Positions 54,011-64,000 of a stretch of 64,000 nucleotides of DNA are shown here, piece by piece. The stretch comes from Triplophysa rosa (taxonomy: Eukaryota; Chordata; Actinopteri; Cypriniformes; Nemacheilidae). Where the stretch lies: positions 2,619,807 through 2,683,806 of the forward strand of contig NC_079904.1 of the NCBI RefSeq assembly GCF_024868665.1, written 5' to 3'. A model generated the notes under the pieces. That model was not told where the DNA came from, ran no database searches, and saw only the letters and a program-made list of their open reading frames with translations. Both the position numbers and the translations under genes were made by a program. Each line of letters begins with the position of its first letter. Within the stretch, counting starts at the first letter, position 1.

Positions 54011-56320
54011 GCTGTTTGTTGTTGCTGGGGTGATTACTAAGGAGAAAAATGTACCTGTTCCACAAAACCCGGCAAAATAACCCAATGGTACCCAAACGGT
54101 TCATGGCCAGATCGCCCACTACGATGACGTCTATAACCAGAAGCATGTGAGGCGGCGTTTTTTCCCAAGAATGCACGCGTTGTTTTGTTAATTGTACACG
54201 TACTGTAATGTAAAACACTTTGAGGGTACTCGTGTTGAAGAATGGTTTTTATTGTTGTTTCCAATGGTTCAATGGTAAATTCAGATTTATTTCTATTCTA
54301 TATTTTGCATGTATATAATTTTGCTTGTTGCAAAGCAGCTTGACAAAAACACATTTTAAACAAACATTAAAGACTGTATAGAAGTTAAAACAAGGAAATT
54401 ACAAACTACATAGAGACGTTTTTCTATTTATATAGTAGTATAATGTATACATATTATCTGTATGTCTGTCTAGTTCTTTAAAGTATGATTAAATAATAAC
54501 AATGATTAAGACATTGCTAACAAACAAAGGATTAACAAAGATCTCATCTTTATTTTGAGTAAGCAATAAGCATACATGTATCCAAGTATAATATAATAGT
54601 AGTTTATAAAAATAAAATTATTATTTAAATAAAAATGGCTGGTTTTGGGGAAAGTTCTCATGCGTGTGCTAAGTTCAATAACTTTGATACCACTGAAAAA
54701 AATCGATTTCAATAGATATTCGTCATAAATATTAAAAACAGCTTTGCTTTTATCTTTTTAGATGCTTTTATCATTTTCAGCATGTGATGTGAAAATGAAT
54801 TTTGTGTGTTCTTTTTAGTCTCTACAGTTCATTCTATTCACTGCACAAAACAGGTGCAAAACTTCTCGTGTTAACATTCTCTTACTAATACTTAGAATTA
54901 ATGACCATCTTGAGCATGTTCATCTTTAAAAATGCACTTAAAGTAAACTCTCAAAACCTACCAGATGAACCAATACAACCTTTGTTTTTATTTACTGATT
55001 ATTTACGATTAGTTACCGCCGCCTAGTGGCCATGATAGGGCACTTCACTTGTATGTGTTTTGTGACAAAAAACAGGTCATCAAAGGTCATTTAGAAATCT
55101 TAATGTTTGGAAAGGTTTGGGAATTACTTCAGTTTCAGGTGTTCAGATAAAAGCTTTAGGAATGAAGTTTTTTAGAAAATAAAACGCAGACAGAATCTAC
55201 AAACTGTACACACAACTGTATCAAAAACAGGTAGGACTAGGAAAAACGAGCATGTAGGATAAACACAACAGTGTTTAAACATAAACTTATATCCGAACTT
55301 CTCTCAGAAATGACTCATTACACACAACCTTCTTGTCAGACATTACGCTGACATACGCCTGTTAATGTGTACTGACTACTAAACATTAAATTATCCACTT
55401 GAGACTTAAATTCATTTGTAACTTTAGTGAACATAAAGGGGCGGGTTTCCTGGACAGGGATTATCTTAAACCTAGGCTTTAGTTAAATTAGGACATTAAG
55501 GTAGTTTTAACAAACATGCCCTATACTAAAAACATTTAGTTTTAGCATTTTAAGACAACACAAAGGCACTGATGTATTTTAAGATATGTCAGTATACAAG
55601 TTGTTTTCAGTTTGGACAGCTTTATTTTAGTCGAGGACTAGTCTAATCCCTTTACGGGAAACCACCCCCAAATGTTTATCTATGAGAACATACAGTAGAC
55701 TACACAACACTTTAATTTCTCAGATCATAAAAAGGAGGTAAGCGATTTTGACTTCAGTGGTAGATGAAAAATATGAATATTATTTTTGAAGACTATAACA
55801 TAGTTTAAAGATACATTTTGTTCTTTTTCATGCGTCTGCTTTTCAAGAAATAAAAATAAACAATTGTAGACATATTACAGAGCTTTGGATCCTAGAAGAA
55901 TTTGATGAGAATTGTTTGCGACCATATTAAATACTTTTGATTTCACAAATCTAAGCAGTTTGTGACCATATGATATGTGATATGATTTGGGGTTAATTAG
56001 AGGTATATAATCATAAAATATTAATATTCTTATTCCTGCATGTTTTAAAAATCCAGGTGCTATGTGTAACAAACATTTAATGTGATAATAATAGATCCAA
56101 ATAAAATCTAAATACCAAAATTGTATTGTTTTTGTAAGGATATGAACAATTATAAGGGAGGATCTGTTTTTTCGCACATGTGTTATGACAGTCATCGAGC
56201 AAAGTTCATTTATGAGTGATCTGTCATCTCCTGCAGCAACAGGCGTGGACAGGCGCGCGCTCGACTCTCCAACTTCTCCAGGCATCTGCGCTTCACCACA
56301 ATCCCAGAGGAGCCTAAACC
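54011..56320. other. mark3-clic5 divergent intergenic region
   Basis: About 2.3 kb between the presumed mark3 promoter and the long clic5 start codon. It holds one miniature element (55437-55669). The rest is AT-rich with no recognisable gene; the bases just before 56321 are presumably clic5 5' UTR. Confidence 0.5.
55437..55669. mobile_element. miniature element with AGGGGCGG..TTTCC termini, copy 1
   Basis: Left aggggcgggtttcctggaca and right tacgggaaaccacccc are inverted. Inner words (agggattatcttaaacc, tttagttaaattagga, aagatatgtcagt) recur in copy 2 at 57727-57948. Confidence 0.7.
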
Positions 56321-56827
56321 ATGGACACAAACCAAGAAAACCTCTACGAAAAAGTGGACGGAGACCACGTATATGACAGTCCGTATGAAAACATCAACAC
56401 AGAGGCGAAATACGAGAATGTGGCACACGAGAGCGCCGCGGAACCGGTGTACAGCGAGATCCACCGGATATCTCCAGATTACATAAATACAAAAGAGACA
56501 ACTCAAGATGAAGAACGAGACACACCATCCTCAGATGAACAAGAGAAGAAGGCCGAAAGCCCGATGGAGGAGGTTGAAGCATCTATGACCGATGGAGAGG
56601 GGTCAAGGCGACAGTCCTCGTCTTCAGAGAGCTCCGGGGACCCTTGCGATGACCAGCCTTTATCGGTGAACGATGACCTGCTCATGGCTTACAGTCTCCC
56701 AGCGGACTCATCTCCAGAACCAGAGGAGATAGTTGACTACAGCCTGAAAAACGTTGAGGAGAGTACGACGGAAGAGACCGCGACTGTTTCTGATCCAAAT
56801 CAGCCCGACATTGCGCTTTTTGTCAAG
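56321..56827 (+). CDS. clic5: clic5 long alternative first exon (CLIC5B-like N-terminus)
   Basis: One hundred sixty-nine codons from ATG at 56321 to FVK|GTAAGG, phase 0. Acidic, Ser/Glu-rich and low in hydrophobics, so probably disordered. The first 58 residues hold five tyrosines in YxxV/I or YxN context (Tyr9, 22, 31, 44, 54). It ends DIALFVK, equivalent to the ELFVK of other CLICs. Reading frame open beyond the donor is intronic. Confidence 0.88.
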
Positions 56828-59800
56828 GTAAGGGTTGCTCGTTTATTTTGGGCTATTTATGACATCGTTATGACATTAAATAGATATCATAAATTTGATG
56901 TAATTAAAGAAAGAAAGCTTGATGGTAAAGTCTGAAGGTCAATTGGGTGTGTGTTTGATAGCCCTCATATTTCCGCTTACCTTTGGCCTTTGGAGACACC
57001 GTGAAGACAATCCCACGATTCATCTCTCTAGCTCACTTACTATAGTTTTACTCTATAGCTCTTTTTGTCATCCGAACCCCTGTGACACATTTTTGCATTT
57101 TTATATCTTTAAATAAACATAAATATATAAAATTACACGCATTAATAAATATAATAAAATTGGAAAGATATGCCATTCAAGAAAACACCTATTTCCTATT
57201 TTACCTGTTTTGTTTTGTTTAGCTTTGGCATTTTAATTTTAATCTAGCTCTTAGAAGAAAAGGGGTCTCAGTCAGGTAGTTCATAATTTTATGGTGAATA
57301 CATTCAATGTTTAAGGTAAGTAAACTAACATTTACAAAAAGACATCCGCAGACTCGTTCAGCTTTAACTTTCTCTTAAAGGTTCACCCAAAAATGAAAAT
57401 TCTGCCATGAATTACTCACTCTAGTTGTTCCAAATCTGTACAAATTTCTTTGTTATGATGAACACTGAGAAAGATATTTGAACGAATGCTTGTAACCAAG
57501 CAGTTCTTGTACCCCATTGCCTACCATAGTAGGAAAAATAAAAGTGCCACAGAACTGTTTGCTGTCCTACATTCTTCAAAATATCTTCTTTTGTGTTTTT
57601 GAGAACAAAAAAATGAGAAAGTAATTTTTTCTACTATGGTAGTCAACGGGGTCCAAGAACTGTTTGGTTACAAGCATTCCTCCAAATATCTTGACAATGA
57701 TGACAGAATTTGAACTTTAAACATTAAGGGACGGTTTCTCAGACAGGGATTATTTTAAACCAGCACTAGGCCTTAGTTAAATTAGGATATTTAAATTGGT
57801 TTCAAAAACATACTTTACAAAAAAACATCTTGAGACGAATCAATCACACTGACAAGATATGTCAGTGCAAGTAGTTTTTGATCAAGACACCTCTAACAAT
57901 GAAATTCATCTGGGATTAGCTTTAAACCCTGTCAGGGAAACCGCCCCTAAATGTCTGAAGGGATCTGCTTGTTTACAGTGTCCGTTTGGGAGTAGATAGA
58001 CATAGTGGACTAACTTCATTATCATCAGTGACAGTGGAGTCTCCATTCACTCGCTTTGTAGGCGAATTGTCACTGGAAAGATTTAACACGAGTTGCATAA
58101 ACCGATGAATCATTAACCTCGAGTCCATACAGTCATGGAAACCAGAATGAACTCCAGGCTTGAGCAAATGAACCCATGGCACTTGAATTTATTTGCCTGA
58201 CTCGATCGACTGATTGAAGAACTGTGATTGTGAAGTTGAGATTGAGTTTGAGTTTGGTAGAGGTCAATGTTTCATTTATGTTTATGTTACGTTTTCCGGA
58301 CGTAGAGATCAATGCATAATCACTCTTGTTATATTAATATAACTAAGATTATTAATTTAGCTGCAGTTGAATTGACTGCAGAGACAATGATCGTGGAAAA
58401 TCTTAAACGTAAAATCATATGTTTTAACAGACTGTGGATATTGTACCAGTGAATAACACGTGATAAATGGTTTGGTCTTGTGAAATCCTCAGGAATAGTT
58501 CCAACATAGTCATAAAGAAGCAGCGATAAAGAGAGTATGTTCTCATCGAAACTAAGACGTTTATAATCTCGTTTGACCCTCACACGAATGATTGCAAACA
58601 TAAATTCCCTATCAACGTTTATGAAAGATATGTTGGCCGTGATAATGAAAGAGATTACCTGCTCGTGAATGCCTCAACGACCTGCCAAGGTGGACCAGAG
58701 TTTATCATGTCTTAATGCTGCAAATGTTATTTATTACTTTATTATTCTTTTTATTAGTCAATGTTTACATTTTCATCATACTGGCTGGATTTACAATATA
58801 ACTATTAGTCACAGTATTCCTATAAACTTTCTCAAATTCTTAGTAGCCTATAGACTTGCTATTGTTGAACTTTTTTCATAAAAAACTTTATGCTGTTTAC
58901 CTTTAGCTTTAATAGTATCCCTACTTGTGAACATAACATTGGGTACTATACTCATCGTTGGCTTTTAAGACTAAATGTTGAACACTCCCTCATTGGATCA
59001 AAGTGATAAATGAATGAATGCAAATGATTGCCTGTGTAGTTCTTTGAATATTAGAAAGTTTTTAAGTTTCCCATAAAACACTAGTAACGGACGGTTTATA
59101 ATGAATCAAAAAAGTTTTAGAGTGTACTGTATATTTCAAAAATGAGGATAAAAAATTGGATTGTGAACTGTGGGCTGAATATTGTCATTTCTACCGATAG
59201 AGGGAGCTGTTCAGCTGAAGTTAATGCCGTCATACATACTCTTCTTGTTTGAGAATAATCTCCGAATTTCGTCTACATCATTTGTACCACTAGAGCATCT
59301 TAATAAGATGTAAAAGCATAATAGAATGAGCTACACAATTTAGGACAGACATTTTAAGGCTCTTTTAATGAAAGAGACAGATAGTTGTCTTTTAGTCATG
59401 GATGTCTTGATGAAGAACGCAACATCCGTTTATGGATTAACTCTCACACAGTTCAAACCAGCACAGATCCTAAACCCCTAGACCCCTGCAAGTAATTTAT
59501 TACACTACTTATACAGTAAATTGTGGACGGGCAATCTCTATACAGTATGTAGTGTTTCACCTGTGTTTAGAATATTGCCTACAAATATTGTCTCCTTATT
59601 TAAAGATCTCACGCTGGCAATATACATTTGTAGAAAGTGTTGGGCCACACAGCCGTGGTGGTTTACTTGTGGATTATTATCCAAATGTCTGGAAGCCAAA
59701 TGATTCATCCTAACTTGACAGGCCCATATCAGCCACATCCAAAAACTTCGGACGCAGGTTCACGCTATAAACCAAAGCCAGCTCATACAATATTTAACAG

Positions 59801-62800
59801 GGAATCTTATTCTCCTGGGCTTGTCATGCCGACGTTGCCTGCGAGCATTAAATATGCATGTAACTCATTCCTCTACTTCAAGTTTCTGGACCAAGAACAC
59901 GTCACATACTGTAGTTACACAGAAAAGCATGAATGTTGCATGATGAGCGCCTCATACATCTTTGAATATGTCGAGTCGAAAAATTGAACCATCATAGACA
60001 GTTACAAGGTCATCTAATATCATAGTTTGGCTTATTGTCATCCGTCACTCATCAGAACTTTGTGTGATGGGGCGGAGCTTACAGAAGCCCCGCCCCCAAC
60101 CACAGCCTCACACCTATTCCTTCTCTTTACATCACCTGTGTTTGGGATAGAGCTAGATTCACCTTTGGTCAGGGCTGAAGCTGACGTCACACCTCGTGTC
60201 CAAAACAGACAAGAACAAGCTTTCAACATTTAATCCGAAACATCAGCTGGGTTTGTGTTTGGAAGATGTAGGTCACAGATCAGCCAGGAGAATTACCTCG
60301 CTCTCAGAAAGTGTCCATAATGGGAGACGGCCAAGAACCTGATATTGAGTTGTTTGTCAAGGTAAGGAGAAAAATGTAGTATTATAGTGTGCAGACAGAA
60401 AGCTTAATTGCAGTTATGTATGCTGAAGCTTCTGTAATGTGCTCCTGATGTTAGTGTAACTCAATGGGAGTTCTAAAGTAACGCTTGTGAATTTGACAAG
60501 GGTCATGACCAGAAGCACGCTGCGTGAATGGCAGTACGTCTTGTACGTTGAATTGCAGATGATCAGTTAAAGTTAAAGTAGGTAGACGTAGGCAGCCATT
60601 ATGCACGGAGTAACTTGTTTGCATCCCACGTAATGTTTGTGTTTTGTATTGAGCTTCTGAAATGTTGGCGGGTGGAAACACACACACACAGTGACTGCTT
60701 TTATTTACGTTCCCCTGTACAGGAATCTGACATTGTAAATCTATTAAACATATAAAAATATATATACAGTATGTATCATCGATATACTGTAGATATTCAC
60801 TGTGTAGATTTTTCAGATATTAAAAATGTGCCACATACCATTATACAGTACATTTCAAACATGTTAAAATACTATCACATGTACAATATAATGCTTCAAT
60901 TTTGTATATATTCTTCAAAATATATGCCTTGAACAAATAGTGAAATTAGACATATACTGTATACGATACCTATACTGTGTACATGTTTCATATATATTGA
61001 ATTTTTATACAGTGAGTGAAATTTAGCCAGTTCGGTCCAGTCTTTGGCAGTCTACTCAATGCAAACCTAAATTCACTGTATGTTCATGTACAGCCATTCA
61101 TCAGATTTCTGTATGTCACCAGGTTAAAGCAGAACTGGCGTTGTATGCACCAAAGGAAGGCTTACATGTATTGGAGCATCTCACAATTAAAAAATCTAAA
61201 AGGTACAAACACATTTTTCTGAATGCTCAAAGAGTTAAATGCAACATTCCAAACACTACAGTGCAGAAGGCATTGTCACATCCCAGCTATTTACAGTGCT
61301 GAACCGCTGCCAACCACAGCACCCCGTCCCAACGCTAACCCACCAATTGTCCTGCACATTCTAGATGGGATCAGCCCATTGTTCTGCTTCCAGTGGATTT
61401 TCTGTGTTGAATTTGCCAGAATGGACAGATGATGACATCTGTGCTTCATCTTACGGTGTTATTCAATTCACGTTTTTTAAACAGATCTCAACACCCATTG
61501 ACTACCGTAGTAGGAAAAAATATTTTTTTGTTTGTTCTGTTGAACACAAAAGAAGATATTTTGAAGAATGTAGGACAGCAAACAGTTCTGAGGCACTTCT
61601 GACTACCGTTGTTTTTTTCCTACTATGGGAGTCAATGGGTGTTGAGATCTGTTTGGTCATAACGAAGAAACTCGAAGGTGAGTAAATGATGACAGAATTG
61701 ACATTTTTGGGTGAAGTATCACTTTAAATATTACATGCTGTATATATTGTGCTAGATACATTGTGCAATATATGTTATATATGTAGATTACTGTATATAG
61801 TGACTGTAGAGGGTGTTGATTTTTTGGAGAGGTGGTACCATTATAAAAAGTTTGGGAAACACTGTTAACATCTACACAAAAACCTCTACACAATACAGTG
61901 TAATATACAGTCAAGAGTATATATTGAACAGCAGTGGTGATGGAATATTGACATTCAGTATTAGAGTTAATGATTGCTGTGTGCATAATTGATATAGTTG
62001 TGGGTATTGTGTGGCAGTGTAAACTATAGCTGATCTCGTGCTCGTGCTTCTGTTGGTTCAGGACATCTGATCTCCTCCTGCAGAGACGGTCTTTGTGGTA
62101 TAAAAAAGTTAACCTTGCCGCTTTATTGAAACATCACAGTGTCAATGTGATTCAGCTCAACTCAAAGAGACTGCCTCTCAAGAATAACCTGAGCCCTGCT
62201 GTAATGAGCAAATGAACGGAATTGATTAATGTTTCTCATCAAAAATATTACGTTTGGTCATTTGTAAATTATAATACTTAATTTGGATACATATAAAATG
62301 TGTAAACATAAATATATGTACATTTGCTGATGCTGCTTGTATTAGTTTCATGATGACCTCTATTGCAGTAATATTCACAGGAGGTTTGCACCCTCTAGCG
62401 GATTTGTGGTGGTAATGCAGGTGTCCGCCAAACTGAACAAATGAATTGAAATATGCATAAACCAAAAATCGGATGCTGCAAGCAAAACTACATTTAAATA
62501 CAGTTTACATTGTCTTTTCAGCATACCTTGTTTTTTAATTTAAATGTAGATAAAAGCTAAAGGGCTTTTTACTATTACAGCTGTTCATCATTTATTCTCT
62601 TGAATGCTAAACCGTTAAAACATCAGCAGAGGGCACTGTGACACTTTCTCTGTCCCGTCTCTCAGCTCTTGGTACAAAGTATCTGATATATGACAGATAA
62701 AGATGATGCCTTTGTGTTTGTAGGCTGGCAGTGATGGTGAAAGCATTGGAAACTGTCCATTCTCCCAGCGTCTCTTCATGATCCTTTGGCTCAAAGGGGT

Positions 62801-63873
62801 AGTCTTCAACGTCACCACTGTTGACCTGAAGAGGTAAGAATTCATCCATGCACTGCCTTACATTTTAAGTACAAATTGGCTTGAAAATCATTCAATGTCT
62901 TCAATATTTTTTTTCAAAAGCAACTTCAACTTATTTTAAAGCAACTCAACACTGGCCAAAATAAAAGAAGTTGAAGTGACACGGAAAGTCAACTTGATTG
63001 TACTTAAAAATTGAAGGCCTCTGGCTTTTTTGTGTATGTTATCCTTGACCGTTTTAAAATGTGTATGAATTGCTCTTTTGGGCTTGTTTGTATTGTGTTT
63101 TACATTTTTATGTCAAATAAATGAATCAATGAATCAAAAGCAAAAACGTTTTATGGAAAAATTGCAATTTACCAAAAACTGTGTTTCAGTTTCAGCACAA
63201 AAGATCGAAATCTGTAAATGTCAGTAACGACGGACATGCCGTCATGTTTGTAAAATAATAAAATCTCCCTGAAAAAAAATATTTTGTGTAGTCCCGTTAA
63301 GGTCATTGAACATTGGTATTGTTTTAATATAATAAGCCAATTGGCATGTCAACCAGATCCTTAGCAGAATGGAAAGGAGACTAATCTAGTTGAATCTAAT
63401 TTCAACATACAAGGCCTGATGGAGTTATAAAATTAAGAAACGCATATATTATTTCATATTTATTCAGGAAACCGGCTGATTTGCATAATCTGGCCCCAGG
63501 CACCCACCCGCCTTTCCTGACCTTCAACGGTGAGGTGAAGACAGACATTAACAAGATCGAAGAGTTCCTGGAGGAGGTTTTGGCTCCACCAAAGTAAGTT
63601 CATTTCTACCAATACACATGAGAGGAATCATGACTGCACGGGAACTCTAGACTACACGTCCAAGGTTTCCTTGCTTCCTTTCAGATGAATATCTTATTAA
63701 ACATCATATTAAATTATTATGAATTGGAAAGAATATTGACATTGTGTTGCTTTTTTTGTGTGGAAGGTACCCCAAACTCGCAGCCAGACACAGGGAGTCA
63801 AACACAGCTGGGAATGTCATATTTGCAAAGTTCTCGGCTTTCATAAAAAACACAAAGCCAGATGCCAATATAG
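56321..63873 (+). CDS. clic5: clic5-like chloride intracellular channel gene, 5' part, two alternative first exons
   Basis: CLIC proteins are glutathione-transferase-fold proteins that switch between soluble and membrane forms; CLIC5 links membrane to actin/ezrin in microvilli and hair-cell stereocilia. Exons: long first 56321-56827, short alternative first 60320-60361, common 62724-62833, 63468-63593 and 63767-63873. All junctions are GT/AG and in phase; later exons lie past the right edge. The glutaredoxin-like motif CPFSQR starts at Cys180 (long form) or Cys25 (short form), within the putative membrane segment. [20 protein letters not shown] fits CLIC5 better than CLIC4 or CLIC6. The a/b copy is undecided. 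Confidence 0.9.
57375..57721. mobile_element. AGTTCACCC foldback family, copy
   Basis: Left ttaaaggttcacccaaaaat / gaaaattctgcc; right atgatgacagaatttgaact / ttaa; inner tactatggtag / ctaccatagta arms fold. Confidence 0.65.
57727..57948. mobile_element. miniature element with AGGGRCGG..TTTC termini, copy 2
   Basis: Left agggacggtttctcagacag, right cagggaaaccgcccct. Same family and orientation as 55437-55669; the two copies bracket the long clic5 first exon. Confidence 0.7.
60320..60361 (+). CDS. clic5: clic5 short alternative first exon (CLIC5A-like N-terminus)
   Basis: Fourteen codons, [14 protein letters not shown], ending AAG|GTAAGG in phase 0, interchangeable with the long first exon. 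Matches the short N-termini of CLIC4/CLIC5A, which end ELFVK. Confidence 0.88.
60362..62723 (+). other. clic5: clic5 intron before the common exon
   Basis: About 2.4 kb, AT-rich with many tatata/atatac words at 60.7-61.0 kb and 61.7-61.9 kb and one foldback element at 61485-61729. No other exon is recognised. Confidence 0.55.
61485..61729. mobile_element. AGTTCACCC foldback family, copy lacking its left terminus
   Basis: Arms cagatctcaacacccattga / tcaatgggtgttgagatctg are an exact inverted pair; the right end ggtgagtaaatgatgacaga / gggtgaagtatcactttaaa is intact. Confidence 0.7.
62724..62833 (+). CDS. clic5: clic5 common exon 2: CPFS motif and membrane segment
   Basis: One hundred ten nt: [20 protein letters not shown] then [16 protein letters not shown] plus two bases. 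Contains the redox-active-site cysteine of the thioredoxin-like domain and most of the putative transmembrane helix. Acceptor TTTGTAG|GCT, donor GAG|GTAAGA. Confidence 0.96.
63468..63593 (+). CDS. clic5: clic5 exon 3
   Basis: One hundred twenty-six nt: [20 protein letters not shown] then [21 protein letters not shown], with split codons at both ends. Completes the thioredoxin-like domain (cis-Pro in THPPF). Acceptor TTCAG|G, donor AAA|GTAAGT. Confidence 0.96.
63767..63873 (+). CDS. clic5: clic5 exon 4
   Basis: One hundred seven nt: [20 protein letters not shown] then [15 protein letters not shown] plus one base, the start of the all-helical C-terminal domain. Donor TAG|GTATGC. The gene continues beyond the window. 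Confidence 0.95.
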
Positions 63874-64000
63874 GTATGCATGTCAAAGCCGATCAAACTG
63901 ATGGAATGAATGAATGGATATACTGTTTTCCTCTCTGTGTACTGAAGCTGGACAGAGTTTGAGTCTATATTAAATCCATAGTGCTGGAAACATGCTAAAT

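Larger units (their letters stand above)
56828..60319 (+). other. clic5: clic5 intron between the two alternative first exons
   Basis: About 3.5 kb. Contains a foldback element (57375-57721), a miniature element (57727-57948), and presumably the promoter of the short form within the last few hundred bases. No other exon is recognised. Confidence 0.55.

Noticed and set aside
54037..54264. Open frames of about 75-80 codons on the minus strand upstream of mark3
   Set aside because: No recognised motif, no splice consistency with mark3, and overlapping frames equally open. Might be 5' UTR or unannotated exon but unsupported.
56828..56935. Continuation of the clic5 long reading frame past FVK
   Set aside because: GTAAGG at 56828 is a strong donor at the exact place where all CLICs join the CPFS exon; the extra residues are not CLIC-like.

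Overview
This is a 64 kb piece of a teleost nuclear genome, most likely a cyprinid. The evidence is intron-split vertebrate genes with GT/AG splice sites, AT-rich introns, long dinucleotide microsatellites, and many short palindromic DNA-transposon derivatives of the kind common in zebrafish and carp genomes. No bacterial, organellar or viral gene is visible. The species and the a/b paralogue status of the genes cannot be settled from the window alone.

Layout. (1) 0.28-1.9 kb, minus strand: the 5' end of a secreted protein gene. It has a signal-peptide exon and a Pro/Ser/Thr-rich exon made of about ten 19-20-residue repeats, and is most likely matrilin-3 (matn3). (2) 2.1-7.3 kb, minus: laptm4a, complete in seven coding exons (229 aa). 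matn3 immediately downstream of LAPTM4A on the same strand matches the human arrangement. (3) 9.7-53.4 kb, minus: mark3, a Par-1/MARK Ser/Thr kinase gene. All 18 coding exons can be assembled into a 754-residue open frame with kinase, UBA and KA1 domains, every junction keeping phase. (4) 56.3-63.9 kb, plus: the 5' half of a clic5-like chloride intracellular channel gene, with two alternative first exons joined to the same glutaredoxin-like exon. It runs off the right edge.

mark3 and clic5 are divergent, with about 3 kb between their start codons. laptm4a and matn3 are tandem, with only about 0.2 kb between the laptm4a poly(A) signal and the matn3 start codon. The four genes do different jobs: cartilage matrix, lysosomal membrane, cell-polarity kinase, and membrane/cytoskeleton-linked CLIC. 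Nothing suggests a shared pathway.

Most of the remaining DNA is intron carrying non-autonomous DNA transposons: at least ten copies or fragments of one foldback family, several hAT-like elements with 8-bp target duplications, a Tc1-like element with TA duplication, and two cases of nested insertion. The observations most worth following are a roughly 220-bp (UG)n tract ending about ten bases before a mark3 3' splice site, the repeat-built matn3 exon with a possible 59-nt intron next to it, a cluster of YxN/YxxV/I motifs in the long clic5 first exon, and two frame-neutral mini-exons before the KA1 domain of mark3. I found no clearly undescribed multi-gene system.
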